NCBI RefSeq assembly: GCF_012274265.1
Contig: NZ_JAANYY010000002.1
Span: forward strand, 744,001 to 808,000
Origin: Sphingopyxis microcysteis
GTDB taxonomy: Bacteria > Pseudomonadota > Alphaproteobacteria > Sphingomonadales > Sphingomonadaceae
DNA length: 64,000 nucleotides
Direction of reading: 5' to 3'
A program made the translations under genes and the position numbers. Shown piece after piece: positions 45,712-54,371 of this stretch. Each line of letters starts with the position of its first letter. Position 1 is the first letter of the stretch. The notes below the pieces were generated by a model, which was not told where the DNA came from, made no database searches, and was given only the letters and a program-made list of their open reading frames with translations.

Positions 45712-46491
45712 ATGTTTTGGAAGCGTAATAGCAAGCCGGTTTTCGTTGCGGGAAACAGCTTTGCGGTTCCGCAAGGGCGGCGTGTCTACGCTATTGGCGA
45801 CATTCATGGCCGCGACGACCTGTTCGCCGAACTCATCGAAATGATTCGTTCCGATAATGCCGCTCGCGAGCCTGCTCAGGTCACGCTGATTCTGCTCGGC
45901 GACCTTGTTGATCGCGGCCCTAAATCCGCCGAAGTTATCGAACGCGCGATCCGGCTGCGGGAGGAATTTGCGGACACCCGGTTACTGATTGGTAACCACG
46001 AAGAGTGTTTTCTTGCGGCGCTGACGGGCGATGTCAGACGACTGCGATACTTTATGCGCATCGGAGGCGAGGCCACAGTCAGGAGCTATTGGGTGGGCGA
46101 GACTAGCTTGGAGACTGCTACCTTCGAAGAAGTCGCAGAGCAGCTTTCGGTGATGGTTCCGGAAACACACGTTGAGTTTCTCGGGCAGGGGGAAGATGCT
46201 ATCGAAATCGGGGACTACGTATTCGTCCATGCCGGAATCCGGCCGGGTGTCGCGCTGGAAAAACAGGCGCTGGCCGATCTGCGCTGGATTCGCGACGACT
46301 TCCTTTATGATGAGCGCGATCACGGCGTGATGATCGTGCACGGGCATACGATTCGGGATGATGTTGACGAATGGCCCAACCGGATCGGTATTGATACCGG
46401 CGCCTATAAATCCGGGATACTAACTGCGATAGTGATCGAGGGCGACGAACGACGCTATTTGAAGACCAACCCCGCAAAGAGGGCCGACTAG
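45712..46491 (+). CDS. Serine/threonine-type metallophosphatase
   Basis: 259 residues from ATG 45712; a TTG at 45700 would add four codons. All PPP-family motifs are seen: YAIGDIHGRDDL (GDxHG), LLGDLVDRGPKS (GDxVDRG), LIGNHEECFL (GNHE) and HAGIRPG, with the last His in MIVHGHTI. Such proteins dephosphorylate Ser/Thr or act on phospho-sugars or nucleotides. Its stop codon TAG is inside the CTAG flanking the IS element, and the original stop seems to have survived the insertion. It is close to polysaccharide genes. Confidence 0.88.
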   Translation: MFWKRNSKPVFVAGNSFAVPQGRRVYAIGDIHGRDDLFAELIEMIRSDNAAREPAQVTLILLGDLVDRGPKSAEVIERAIRLREEFADTRLLIGNHEECFLAALTGDVRRLRYFMRIGGEATVRSYWVGETSLETATFEEVAEQLSVMVPETHVEFLGQGEDAIEIGDYVFVHAGIRPGVALEKQALADLRWIRDDFLYDERDHGVMIVHGHTIRDDVDEWPNRIGIDTGAYKSGILTAIVIEGDERRYLKTNPAKRAD

Positions 46492-47352
46492 GTCGTGTTG
46501 ATAAAGGGGATTCTCAATCGCGTAGACTTCTGATTCAAAACTGCTTTTTGAAGAGAAGTCATGGGTCGCGGGGATTTTTCAGACGCGGCGTGGGAACTGA
46601 TTGAGCCGTTGCTGCCGCCTGAGCGCGGTCGGTGGGCGCGGCTAGCGGGCGATAACCGGCTCTTCTTTAATGGGATGCTTTACGTGCTTCGGGTCGGCCG
46701 CCCCTCGCGCGGCAAGCATGAGTGTTATGGCAAATGGAACTCGGTTCATTTGCGCTTCCGTCTGTGGGCTGAACAGGGTGTCTGCGACGCACTGCGGCAG
46801 AAACTGGTCGATCTGAGTCTGACTGACGACTGGCAGCACGTGATTGACAGCACCAGGTACGCGGCCGGTCTGGGCAGCGGGCGGAAAAGGGGGCTTGTGC
46901 GAACGCTCATGGTCGATCACGCGGCAGTTTTATGAGCAAAATCCACGCCCGCTGCGACAATAAAGGACTGCCTGTCGGCTTCATCCCGACCGGGGGAAGG
47001 CTTCCGACCACACCGCTGCCGACCCGCTGATGGCCATCCCCGTCGTCACCCCCAAGGCGCGGCTTGCGGACAAGGGCTGTGGTGATGGCCGCTTCCGGGA
47101 AAGCCTCCTGGCCTGGCGTATCCTGCCGATCATCCCGCCACGCTCGAACCGCAAGGTGCCCGAGCATCTCGGCTATCGCCGCCACAAGGACCGCAACCGC
47201 GTCGAAAGTATGTTCGGCAAGCTCAAAAAGTATGTTCGGCAAGCTCAAACAGCAACGGCGCACCGCTACACGCCATGACAAACCCTCTCCTTCGAGAGCT
47301 TCCTCAGCCTCGCTGCCGCACGGCGATGGCTGACGTGATTTGTCAACACTGC
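46492..47352 (+). mobile_element. Decayed IS5-family (IS427-like) insertion sequence
   Basis: About 861 bp bounded by imperfect inverted ends (GTCGTGTTGATAAA on the left, GCAGTGTTGACAAA on the right complement) and flanked on both sides by CTAG, the likely target duplication. Size, ends and encoded protein fit the IS427 group of IS5. The element is inactive: its transposase is broken (next entry). Confidence 0.82.
46561..47278 (+). pseudogene. IS5-family transposase, frameshifted
   Basis: First segment (46561-46935) starts MGRGDFSDAAWELIEPLLPP, the IS5 N-terminal domain, and runs into an early stop. Conserved KIHARCDNKGLPV then resumes in another frame near 46930, and the C-terminal segment (from about 47030: ADKGCGD, then HLGYRRHKDRNRVESMFGKL) in a third. 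A 22-bp tandem duplication (47207-47228 and 47229-47250) shifts the frame again near the end. At least three breaks, so no functional transposase. Confidence 0.85.
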
Positions 47353-47361
47353 CTAGGCTGA

Positions 47362-47560
47362 TTACGGCTTACCACTGTGTTCCTTATACCAAGTCACAGA
47401 GCGCCGAGTACTCTCGTTGATGTTTATCGCTGATTTATAGTCTGTTTTCCGCGGAGCGGCGTCAATGTCGGCGTAGAGTTCATGGAAATCACCCGTCTGT
47501 ATCGGCAGAAAATGATATTCGGCCCTGCGTCCGCAGGCCTCTTCGATCAGCTTGACCGTA
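47362..47560 (-). pseudogene. C-terminal fragment of a UDP-glucuronate epimerase-like gene
   Basis: On the minus strand about 60 residues (LIEEACGRRAEYHFLPIQTG, then DFHELYADIDAAP and the end SVTWYKEHSG) match the C-terminus of UDP-glucuronate/nucleotide-sugar 4-epimerases. The frame extends upstream to 47664 but without recognisable Rossmann or YxxxK motifs; the N-terminal two-thirds of the protein is missing. The stop lies 6 bp beyond the CTAG that ends the IS. Confidence 0.6.
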
Positions 47561-47973
47561 CGCTTCGCGATGATGATACCTATGGATCCGGTGATGCATG
47601 CAACGAGGATTGCGGTCGTTATGGTTGCTCTGCCTGGTCCTGGGTCGCTGCGGTCGATGAACACATCGGCACAAATGGTCGTGACGCATCTCTAATATTG
47701 ATACTCTTTTCATGGCGTAAATCCGCGGCGATCTCATTCGCATCATCCTGCGACGTATGGCGAGTGGCGAGCGGGTCTCAATCGCTTGTACGATGGAAAT
47801 TTGCAGCATCAAGTTCGGCTGCCAAGGAATTGGATTGCGCGATGCTGGCGACGGCTCTAAGGCGCGAGGGCTGTTGTTGCGGCGCGTGCAATTTACTTCG
47901 CGCTGAAGCATCTTTTTGGCGAATGGCGGCGGTTCGATGCATTCTAATGCGAGCATTTGTAGTTTCTGATTTC
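47561..47973. other. 413-bp stretch with no gene recognised
   Basis: Less GC-rich than its neighbours and without a convincing gene on either strand. Probably remnants of the epimerase locus or other decayed DNA. The long plus frame through it is just an extension of the next gene. Confidence 0.5.
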
Positions 47974-49950
47974 ATGGAATTTCAGTCCCTGGAAACACCC
48001 GTTCTATTTGCCTCCATCGTTGCGGTCCTGCGGCGGATGGCGGACCTGCCGCGTCGCTTGCGGCGGTTGTTCGCATTCCTGATGGATGCCCTGCTTTGCG
48101 TGGGGTCGGCTTGGTGCGCCTATTCAATCCGAACGGGCGAGTGGAATCTGTTCGGTGCTCCTGTCCTCGTCGTAATAGCGGTCGCGCTTCCCGCCTGGTT
48201 CCTGATTGCGGTCCCTGCCGGTATCTATCGTTCGATCATCCGGACGGCCGGAGGACGCACGATCGCCGACATCGCGGTCGCATGCCTTTTCCTGTCGCTT
48301 GTGATGCTGACGGTCTTCTCGTTTTTGGGGGTCGATGGCGTGCCGCGCACGATCGGCGTCCTGCAGCCGATGATCTTCCTGATGCTTTTGGCAACCAGTC
48401 GTGTCGTCATCCGCTACGCTCTTGTCGACGTTCTCCACCTCGTCCATCGTGGACGGCAACAGCGCGTCGCCATTTATGGCGCCGGTCGTGCGGGGCAGCA
48501 ACTTGGGCTGGCGCTTCGTCATGAAAGCCACCTCGTCCTGACCTGCTATCTGGACGATGACGCGAGCATCGTCGGCGATCGCATCGATGGCATCATGATT
48601 CATTCCAGCACGGATGTGGGACGCTGCATCGGCGAACTTGGAATCGACGAAATCCTGCTCGCCTTGCCGAGCGCGACGCGCGCGCGTCGGCGCGAGATCG
48701 TGGAACAGCTAAAAAATCATGGGGTTCGGGTTCGATCTTTGCCCAGTATCGGGAACATCATCGGCGGCGAGGTCTCGATCAAGGACCTGATGGAAGTCCG
48801 CGTCGAAGACCTTCTCGGCCGTGATCCCGTTCCGCCCGACGAGCGACTGCTGGGCGGTGCGATCGCCGGCAAGGTCGTCCTTGTTTCGGGGGCGGGCGGG
48901 TCGATCGGCGCTGAACTGTGCCGACAGGTTTTTGCGCGCGGCCCCAGCTGCCTCGTGCTCGTCGAGCAGTCCGAATTCATGCTCTACACCATCCTGACCG
49001 AGCTGGAAGAAAGCGGCGCGGCGGGCGATGATGTGGTGCTGGTTCCGGAACTTGTCGATGTTTCCGACGCGGCCGCCGTCCGGCGCGTGATGCAGAAGCA
49101 CCGACCGCAAACCGTCTTTCATGCGGCAGCTTACAAGCACGTGCCGCTGGTCGAGGCCAATCCGGTATCGGGTCTGCGGAACAATATATTCGGCACCTAT
49201 AATTGCTGCATCGAGGCCGAGCGGGTGGGCACCGCGCGGTTCATCCTCGTAAGCACCGACAAGGCGGTCCGGCCGACGAACATCATGGGCGCGTCCAAAC
49301 GGTTCTGCGAACTCGTCGTGCAGGGAAGGGCGGCGGAAGGCGCGTCCGCCACCGTATTTTCGTCGGTGCGCTTCGGCAATGTCCTGAGCTCCAGCGGTTC
49401 GGTCGTTCCGCGCTTCCAGGCGCAGATCAACGCGGGCGGCCCCGTGACTTTGACCCATCGCGACGTGACGCGTTATTTCATGACAATCCCCGAAGCGGCG
49501 CAGCTCGTCATGCAGGCTGGCGCAATGGCAAAGGGCGGCGAGGTCTTCGTGCTCGACATGGGGCAGCCGGTGCTGATCATGGATCTCGCCCGATCGATGA
49601 TCCAGCTGTCGGGATGTTCGGTCCGTGACGACGATAATCCCGACGGCGACATCCTTATCGAAGAGGTCGGATTGCGCCCCGGCGAGAAGATGTACGAAGA
49701 GCTTCTGATCGGCGACAATCCCGAACCGACTGATCACAGCCGTATCATGCGGGCCCGGGAAAAGCGGCTGGAATGGAGCGAACTCAAACTATCGCTCGAC
49801 CGGATCGCTCTCGCGCTCGATGCGGGTGATGCGGAAGCTGCAATGGCTGTGGTGCGTCACGTCGTTCCAGACTATAGCCCGGCGTCCTTGAACTCCGAAG
49901 ACCGTCCATCGGAACGGGTCGGGGCTGTCGCAGAACCAGGCGGTGATTGA
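47974..49950 (+). CDS. CapD/PglF-like nucleotide-sugar 4,6-dehydratase
   Basis: 658 residues from ATG 47974; an ATG at 48037 is also plausible and neither has a strong ribosome site. Four N-terminal membrane helices (about 35-135), a Rossmann-like CoA-binding segment (AIYGAGRAGQQLG) and the catalytic C-terminal domain from about 305 with VSGAGGSIGAELCRQ. The active site has Met instead of Tyr (TNIMGASKRFCE), as in WbpM/PglF C6-dehydratases of UDP-GlcNAc. It would make UDP-4-keto-6-deoxy-HexNAc, the first step to bacillosamine or FucNAc. The PglD and PglC homologues lie downstream. Confidence 0.92.
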   Translation: MEFQSLETPVLFASIVAVLRRMADLPRRLRRLFAFLMDALLCVGSAWCAYSIRTGEWNLFGAPVLVVIAVALPAWFLIAVPAGIYRSIIRTAGGRTIADIAVACLFLSLVMLTVFSFLGVDGVPRTIGVLQPMIFLMLLATSRVVIRYALVDVLHLVHRGRQQRVAIYGAGRAGQQLGLALRHESHLVLTCYLDDDASIVGDRIDGIMIHSSTDVGRCIGELGIDEILLALPSATRARRREIVEQLKNHGVRVRSLPSIGNIIGGEVSIKDLMEVRVEDLLGRDPVPPDERLLGGAIAGKVVLVSGAGGSIGAELCRQVFARGPSCLVLVEQSEFMLYTILTELEESGAAGDDVVLVPELVDVSDAAAVRRVMQKHRPQTVFHAAAYKHVPLVEANPVSGLRNNIFGTYNCCIEAERVGTARFILVSTDKAVRPTNIMGASKRFCELVVQGRAAEGASATVFSSVRFGNVLSSSGSVVPRFQAQINAGGPVTLTHRDVTRYFMTIPEAAQLVMQAGAMAKGGEVFVLDMGQPVLIMDLARSMIQLSGCSVRDDDNPDGDILIEEVGLRPGEKMYEELLIGDNPEPTDHSRIMRAREKRLEWSELKLSLDRIALALDAGDAEAAMAVVRHVVPDYSPASLNSEDRPSERVGAVAEPGGD

Positions 49951-51367
49951 AACAATGCAAAAGACCGGCGTATTTTCGTCGCAATCCAGCACGGCGTCAT
50001 CGCGGGCGCGATTCGCCTTCTTCGTGCTGGCGGCGCTTCTCTGCACGGGCTTTCTGATCGCCGGGGGTGCCCGCGACGACCTGTTGTCGCTGCTTCTCTG
50101 GCGCCCGCTGTCCATGCTGTTTTTGACTGTCGTCGCGGCGACCTATTGGAGGGACGCCTGGCAGAACGGGCGCGGCATCATGTTGCTGGCGATCGCCGTG
50201 ATCGCGCTTCCCATATTGCATCTCGTTCCCCTTCCGCCCGCAATATGGTCGTCGCTGCCGGGGCGTGAGTTACTGGCCGCCATTTATCGCGATGCCGGAA
50301 TGGCGTTGCCTTGGCAGCCGTTGTCCATCGCGCAGGCTCGCACCTGGAACGCGCTTTTCTCCCTCGCCGCGCCGCTCGCTGCGTTGATTTTGGTGCTTTC
50401 AATGGATATGCGATCGCAGCGCCATCTGGTCCTCGTGCTGCTGGGACTTGGCTTTGTGAGCGGCGTGATCGGCATGCTCCAGGCGATCGGGCCGGCGCAG
50501 GGGCCGCTTTATTTCTATCGCATCACGAACAACGGGCTCAGTGTCGGCCTGTTTTCGAACCGAAATCATCAGGCGACCTTCCTAGCGGCGATGTATCCGC
50601 TGATCGCCGCCAACCTTTCCTTTTTCAAGGGCAAGCCCGAACAGCTCAACTTTCATCGGGCGATAGCGATTGCCGGAGCGCTGCTGTTGGTTCCGTTGAT
50701 TCTGATGACGGGGTCTCGCGCCGGTATTGTGCTGGGCCTGATGGGAATTGCGTCGACCTGGTGGGTGTATCGCTCACCCGTCGCCAAGGTGCGTTCGGCC
50801 GAACGAAAAACGGACGTTCGCAGCCGGCTCATCGGCTTCGGGCTGGCCGGCCTGTTGCTCCTCTTCGCGGTGATCGTCGCGGCGCGCACGACGGCGGTGC
50901 AGCGTCTGCTTGAGACCGATCCTGCAGGCGAATTGCGTTTCAGCGCCTTGCCTACGATCATGGAAGCGGTTGGCCATTTTTTCCCCTTTGGAAGCGGGCT
51001 TGGCACCTTTGTCGAAACCTATCAGATTTTCGAACCCAACCGCCTGATTGCGGCGACCTATTTCAATCACGCGCACAACGACTTCGTTGAGTTGCTTTTG
51101 ACGGCTGGCATTCCTGCCGTGCTGCTGATCCTGTGGGCGGCTTGGCTCGGTCTTGTCGCGGTTCGGTTCCAGCTCAGAACGCGCAACCTGTCCTCCGAGA
51201 AGCCGGGCTTTCAGGCGCAGGTGCTCGGACGGGCGGGGCTGGTGATCATTGTCATGCTTGCACTCAATAGCGCGGCTGACTATCCGCTGCGCGTTCCTTC
51301 GCTTATGATGCTGACGGCAGTTGCTGCGGCATGGTGTTCCAACGCCTATCGGGCGGCAGAGAAATGA
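49943..51367 (+). CDS. O-antigen ligase/polymerase-like membrane protein
   Basis: 474 residues with about ten membrane helices. It has the Wzy/WaaL-type large periplasmic loop near residues 330-390 and a motif NRNHQATFLAAMYPL plus TGSRAGIVLGL typical of the O-antigen ligase family. GTG at 49943 overlaps the dehydratase stop; ATG at 49955 is the alternative. Polymerase and ligase cannot be told apart by sequence alone; the Wza/Wzc context favours a polymerase. Confidence 0.85.
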   Translation: MIETMQKTGVFSSQSSTASSRARFAFFVLAALLCTGFLIAGGARDDLLSLLLWRPLSMLFLTVVAATYWRDAWQNGRGIMLLAIAVIALPILHLVPLPPAIWSSLPGRELLAAIYRDAGMALPWQPLSIAQARTWNALFSLAAPLAALILVLSMDMRSQRHLVLVLLGLGFVSGVIGMLQAIGPAQGPLYFYRITNNGLSVGLFSNRNHQATFLAAMYPLIAANLSFFKGKPEQLNFHRAIAIAGALLLVPLILMTGSRAGIVLGLMGIASTWWVYRSPVAKVRSAERKTDVRSRLIGFGLAGLLLLFAVIVAARTTAVQRLLETDPAGELRFSALPTIMEAVGHFFPFGSGLGTFVETYQIFEPNRLIAATYFNHAHNDFVELLLTAGIPAVLLILWAAWLGLVAVRFQLRTRNLSSEKPGFQAQVLGRAGLVIIVMLALNSAADYPLRVPSLMMLTAVAAAWCSNAYRAAEK

Positions 51368-52140
51368 AGAGTCTGAAGAGTTTTATGCAACGATCCAAGT
51401 CCGGAAATCAGGTCAAGCTGGCACTGGTAGGGGCGATGGCCCTGCTATCCATGTCCGTCGCGGGCTGTGCAGACAGCCTGAGCAAGGGCGGCATCGGGGG
51501 TTCGAATGTGACGCGTGTCGAGGCGAGCGAGTTACCCGGCCCCCAGGGGCAGACCGGGGAGGCGCAAGGCTATGTCTATCGCATCGGCGCCTATGACAAG
51601 CTGATCGTCGATGTACTCGGTATCGAGCAACTGTCCGATCGCCGGGTAACCGCCGACAGCTCGGGCATCATCACGCTGCCTGTCGCGGGCCCGATCGACC
51701 TCAACAATCTGACGATCGCCGAGGCCACCGAGCGCGTGACGCAGCAGTTGCGCGCCGGGCACATGCGCAACCCGCGCGTCGCGGTGAATCTGGAGGAATC
51801 GGTCAGCCGGTTCGTAACGATAGACGGCGAAGTCGAGCAGCCGGGAAATTATCCCATGGTCGGCGGCATGACGCTGATGCGCGGCGTTGCTGCGGCCAAG
51901 GGCGCGACCGATTTTGCCAAGCTTCGCGAAGTCGTCATTCATCGTACGGTGAACGGCCAATCGATGATCGCGCTCTATGACCTCGCGGCTATTCGTCGCG
52001 GCACTTATGCCGATCCGATCCTTTATCCCAACGACATCGTCGTCATCGGTGATTCGCCGTCGCGTCGCCTGCTTCAGCAGCTGGTGACGATTGCGCCGCT
52101 GTTCATCTCCCCCCTGGTTGCGGTTCTCGACAACCGCTGA
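51364..52140 (+). CDS. Wza-like polysaccharide export lipoprotein
   Basis: 258 residues. Lipoprotein signal (MALLSMSVAGCADSL, the Cys acylated). The Poly_export domain (about 68-160) with YRIGAYDKLIVDVLGIE, then SLBB beta-grasp repeats (about 160-235). It forms the outer-membrane channel. The start ATG at 51364 overlaps the previous stop (ATGA), so it belongs to one operon with the polymerase and the kinase gene. Confidence 0.92.
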   Translation: MKSLKSFMQRSKSGNQVKLALVGAMALLSMSVAGCADSLSKGGIGGSNVTRVEASELPGPQGQTGEAQGYVYRIGAYDKLIVDVLGIEQLSDRRVTADSSGIITLPVAGPIDLNNLTIAEATERVTQQLRAGHMRNPRVAVNLEESVSRFVTIDGEVEQPGNYPMVGGMTLMRGVAAAKGATDFAKLREVVIHRTVNGQSMIALYDLAAIRRGTYADPILYPNDIVVIGDSPSRRLLQQLVTIAPLFISPLVAVLDNR

Positions 52141-52157
52141 CCGGCTATCCGGCTTGT

Positions 52158-54371
52158 GTGAGTTTTGATTTGATGTCCAACATGCAATTTCCTGCGCAAA
52201 CTATTGGTGAGAGCGCCGCCGGTGGAACCAAGACCAGCTGGTCGCCACCCACGCTCCTGGAATATTGGAATGCGTTGAAGCGCCACATCTGGTTGGCGGG
52301 GGCGATTGTCGCGGTGACGCTGGTCATTGGCATGGTCCTGACCCTTCTGATGACGCCGCAATATACGGCGACGTCGCGCATCGAAATCGCGCGCGAGCAG
52401 GCGAACGTCACAAATGTCGAGGGGCTTCAGCGCGAAGACAGCACGCCCAATCAGGAATTCTACCTGACGCAATATTCGCTGCTCAACGCGCGCTCGCTGG
52501 CCGAGCGTGTCGAACGTCGTCTGCGGCTTGCGACGAACAAGGATTTCTTCGCCGCACATGGCGCGACCCCTGTAGGTGAGGGTTTTCTGTCGGGCGGCAA
52601 GAGCGACACCATGTCGGTCAGCAACATCCGCGAACGGCAGCGCCAGGCCGTCGATCTGCTGATCGAACATCTGTCGGTGTCCCCACTTCGTGGTTCGGCT
52701 CTGATTGACGTCAGCTATTCCAGCGCCTCGCCGGAGATTTCGCAGCTGGTGGCAAAGACTTGGGTCAATGAGTTCGCGCTGCAAAGCATGGATCGCCGGC
52801 TGGCTTCGACCGCCGATGCGCGCGTGTATCTGGAAACGCGGCTTCAGGGTTTGCGCGAACGACTTGAGCAGTCGGAACGCGACCTTGTGAATTATGCCGC
52901 ACGTCAGGGTATCGTCCGTCTGTCGGAAACGAAGAGCATGGAAGGGCGAACCCAGACCACGCAGACCTTGGCATCGAGGAATCTCGACCAGCTCAACAGC
53001 TTCCTGTTGCAAGCCAGCGCTGAACGCACGCAGGCGGAGGCGCGGCTTCGTGCAGCGCGTTCGGCGGGCGGCACGCAGCTTGGTATCGAGAATCAGGCCT
53101 TGGGTGGCCTTCATGAGCGCCGCGCCGAAGCCAATGCGAAATATCAGGATCTGCTCGTGCATTTCGATCCCGAGTATCCGGAAGCGCAAGCCGCTCGACA
53201 GCAGGTCGCGGCGCTCGATCGCGCGATTGGGTCCGAGGAAAAGCGCGTTCGCGATGCTTATATGGCCGACTTCGAAGCCGCGTCGCAGCGTGAGGAGCAA
53301 TTGCGCGCGCGCGTCAACGATCTGCTCGGGCGCTTTGATGCCGAAAACCGGTCGAGCATCCAATATAATATCTATCAGCGCGAGGTAGACACCAACCGCC
53401 AACTCTATGATTCGCTTTTGCAGCGGTACAAGGAAATCGGCGTTGCCGGCGTAGGCACGAACAATATCTCGGTGGTGGATCCGGCGCCGATGCCTGAAAA
53501 GCCGTCGTCGCCGAAGCTACTCATCAATCTGATCATGGCGCTGTTGGGCGGCGTCGGTCTGGCGGCCGTTGCGATCTTCGTACTTGAAAATCACGACGAG
53601 AGCCTTCGCGAACCGAGCCAGGTTCCAACAAAGCTGGACGTCCCCCTGCTCGGCGCGATCCCGGCGGTCGACGACGAGTCTCTGGAAAAAATGGACGATC
53701 CGAAGTCGGTCCTGTCCGAAGCCTATATGACGGTTCGAACGAACCTCAGCTTCTCAACCGACCATGGCGTGCCCAAGACCTTCGCGCTGACGAGTACGTC
53801 ACCGGCCGAGGGCAAGTCGACGTCTGCCTATTCGCTCGCCCGTGTCCTTGGACGGACGTCAGGTTCGGTCGTGCTCGTCGATGTCGATATGCGTCGACCG
53901 ATCCTGGCCTCGCGGCTTGGGCTCAAAAACCTGCGCGGTGTCTCGAACTTCCTCGCGGGTGATGACAATTGGCAGGACCTGTTGCAACAGACCGAAAGCG
54001 CCAACGTATTTTTCGTTGCCGCAGGGCCGACGCCGCCGAGCGCGTCTGAACTGCTTAGCGGTGAGCGGCTGGCCCTTTTTGTCCAGCATTTGGCGAGCAA
54101 GTTCGACCATGTGATTCTCGATAGCCCGCCGATGCTCGGCCTGTCCGATGCGCCGCTGATCGCGAACGTCGTCGAAGGCGTGGTCTATGTCATCGAGGCC
54201 GATCGCACAGCGGTTCGCGCGTCGCAGTCTGCGATCCAGCGCTTGCGTGATTCGCGTGCACATATCCTGGGCGCATTGCTGACCAAATATCGCGCGAAGC
54301 AGTCGGGCTATGGTTACGGCTATGGCTATGGCTATGGTTATGGCCGCGACCGTGATGGTGCGGAGGACTGA
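52158..54371 (+). CDS. Wzc/ExoP-like polysaccharide tyrosine autokinase
   Basis: 737 residues. N-terminal Wzz domain with a membrane helix (about 45-68) and a long periplasmic coiled coil (about 195-410), then a second membrane helix (about 450) and a cytoplasmic BY-kinase domain: STSPAEGKSTSAYSLAR (Walker A), VVLVDVDMRRPIL (Walker A') and HVILDSPPMLGLSD (Walker B). The C-terminus is a Gly-Tyr tail with six Tyr (GYGYGYGYGYGYG) that should be autophosphorylated. It controls chain length and export. Confidence 0.94.
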   Translation: MSFDLMSNMQFPAQTIGESAAGGTKTSWSPPTLLEYWNALKRHIWLAGAIVAVTLVIGMVLTLLMTPQYTATSRIEIAREQANVTNVEGLQREDSTPNQEFYLTQYSLLNARSLAERVERRLRLATNKDFFAAHGATPVGEGFLSGGKSDTMSVSNIRERQRQAVDLLIEHLSVSPLRGSALIDVSYSSASPEISQLVAKTWVNEFALQSMDRRLASTADARVYLETRLQGLRERLEQSERDLVNYAARQGIVRLSETKSMEGRTQTTQTLASRNLDQLNSFLLQASAERTQAEARLRAARSAGGTQLGIENQALGGLHERRAEANAKYQDLLVHFDPEYPEAQAARQQVAALDRAIGSEEKRVRDAYMADFEAASQREEQLRARVNDLLGRFDAENRSSIQYNIYQREVDTNRQLYDSLLQRYKEIGVAGVGTNNISVVDPAPMPEKPSSPKLLINLIMALLGGVGLAAVAIFVLENHDESLREPSQVPTKLDVPLLGAIPAVDDESLEKMDDPKSVLSEAYMTVRTNLSFSTDHGVPKTFALTSTSPAEGKSTSAYSLARVLGRTSGSVVLVDVDMRRPILASRLGLKNLRGVSNFLAGDDNWQDLLQQTESANVFFVAAGPTPPSASELLSGERLALFVQHLASKFDHVILDSPPMLGLSDAPLIANVVEGVVYVIEADRTAVRASQSAIQRLRDSRAHILGALLTKYRAKQSGYGYGYGYGYGYGRDRDGAED

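Noticed and set aside
47482-47973. N-terminal extension of the CapD-like frame
   Set aside because: It crosses AT-richer remnant DNA antisense to the epimerase fragment and lacks membrane helices or a ribosome site; the family starts near 47974-48037.
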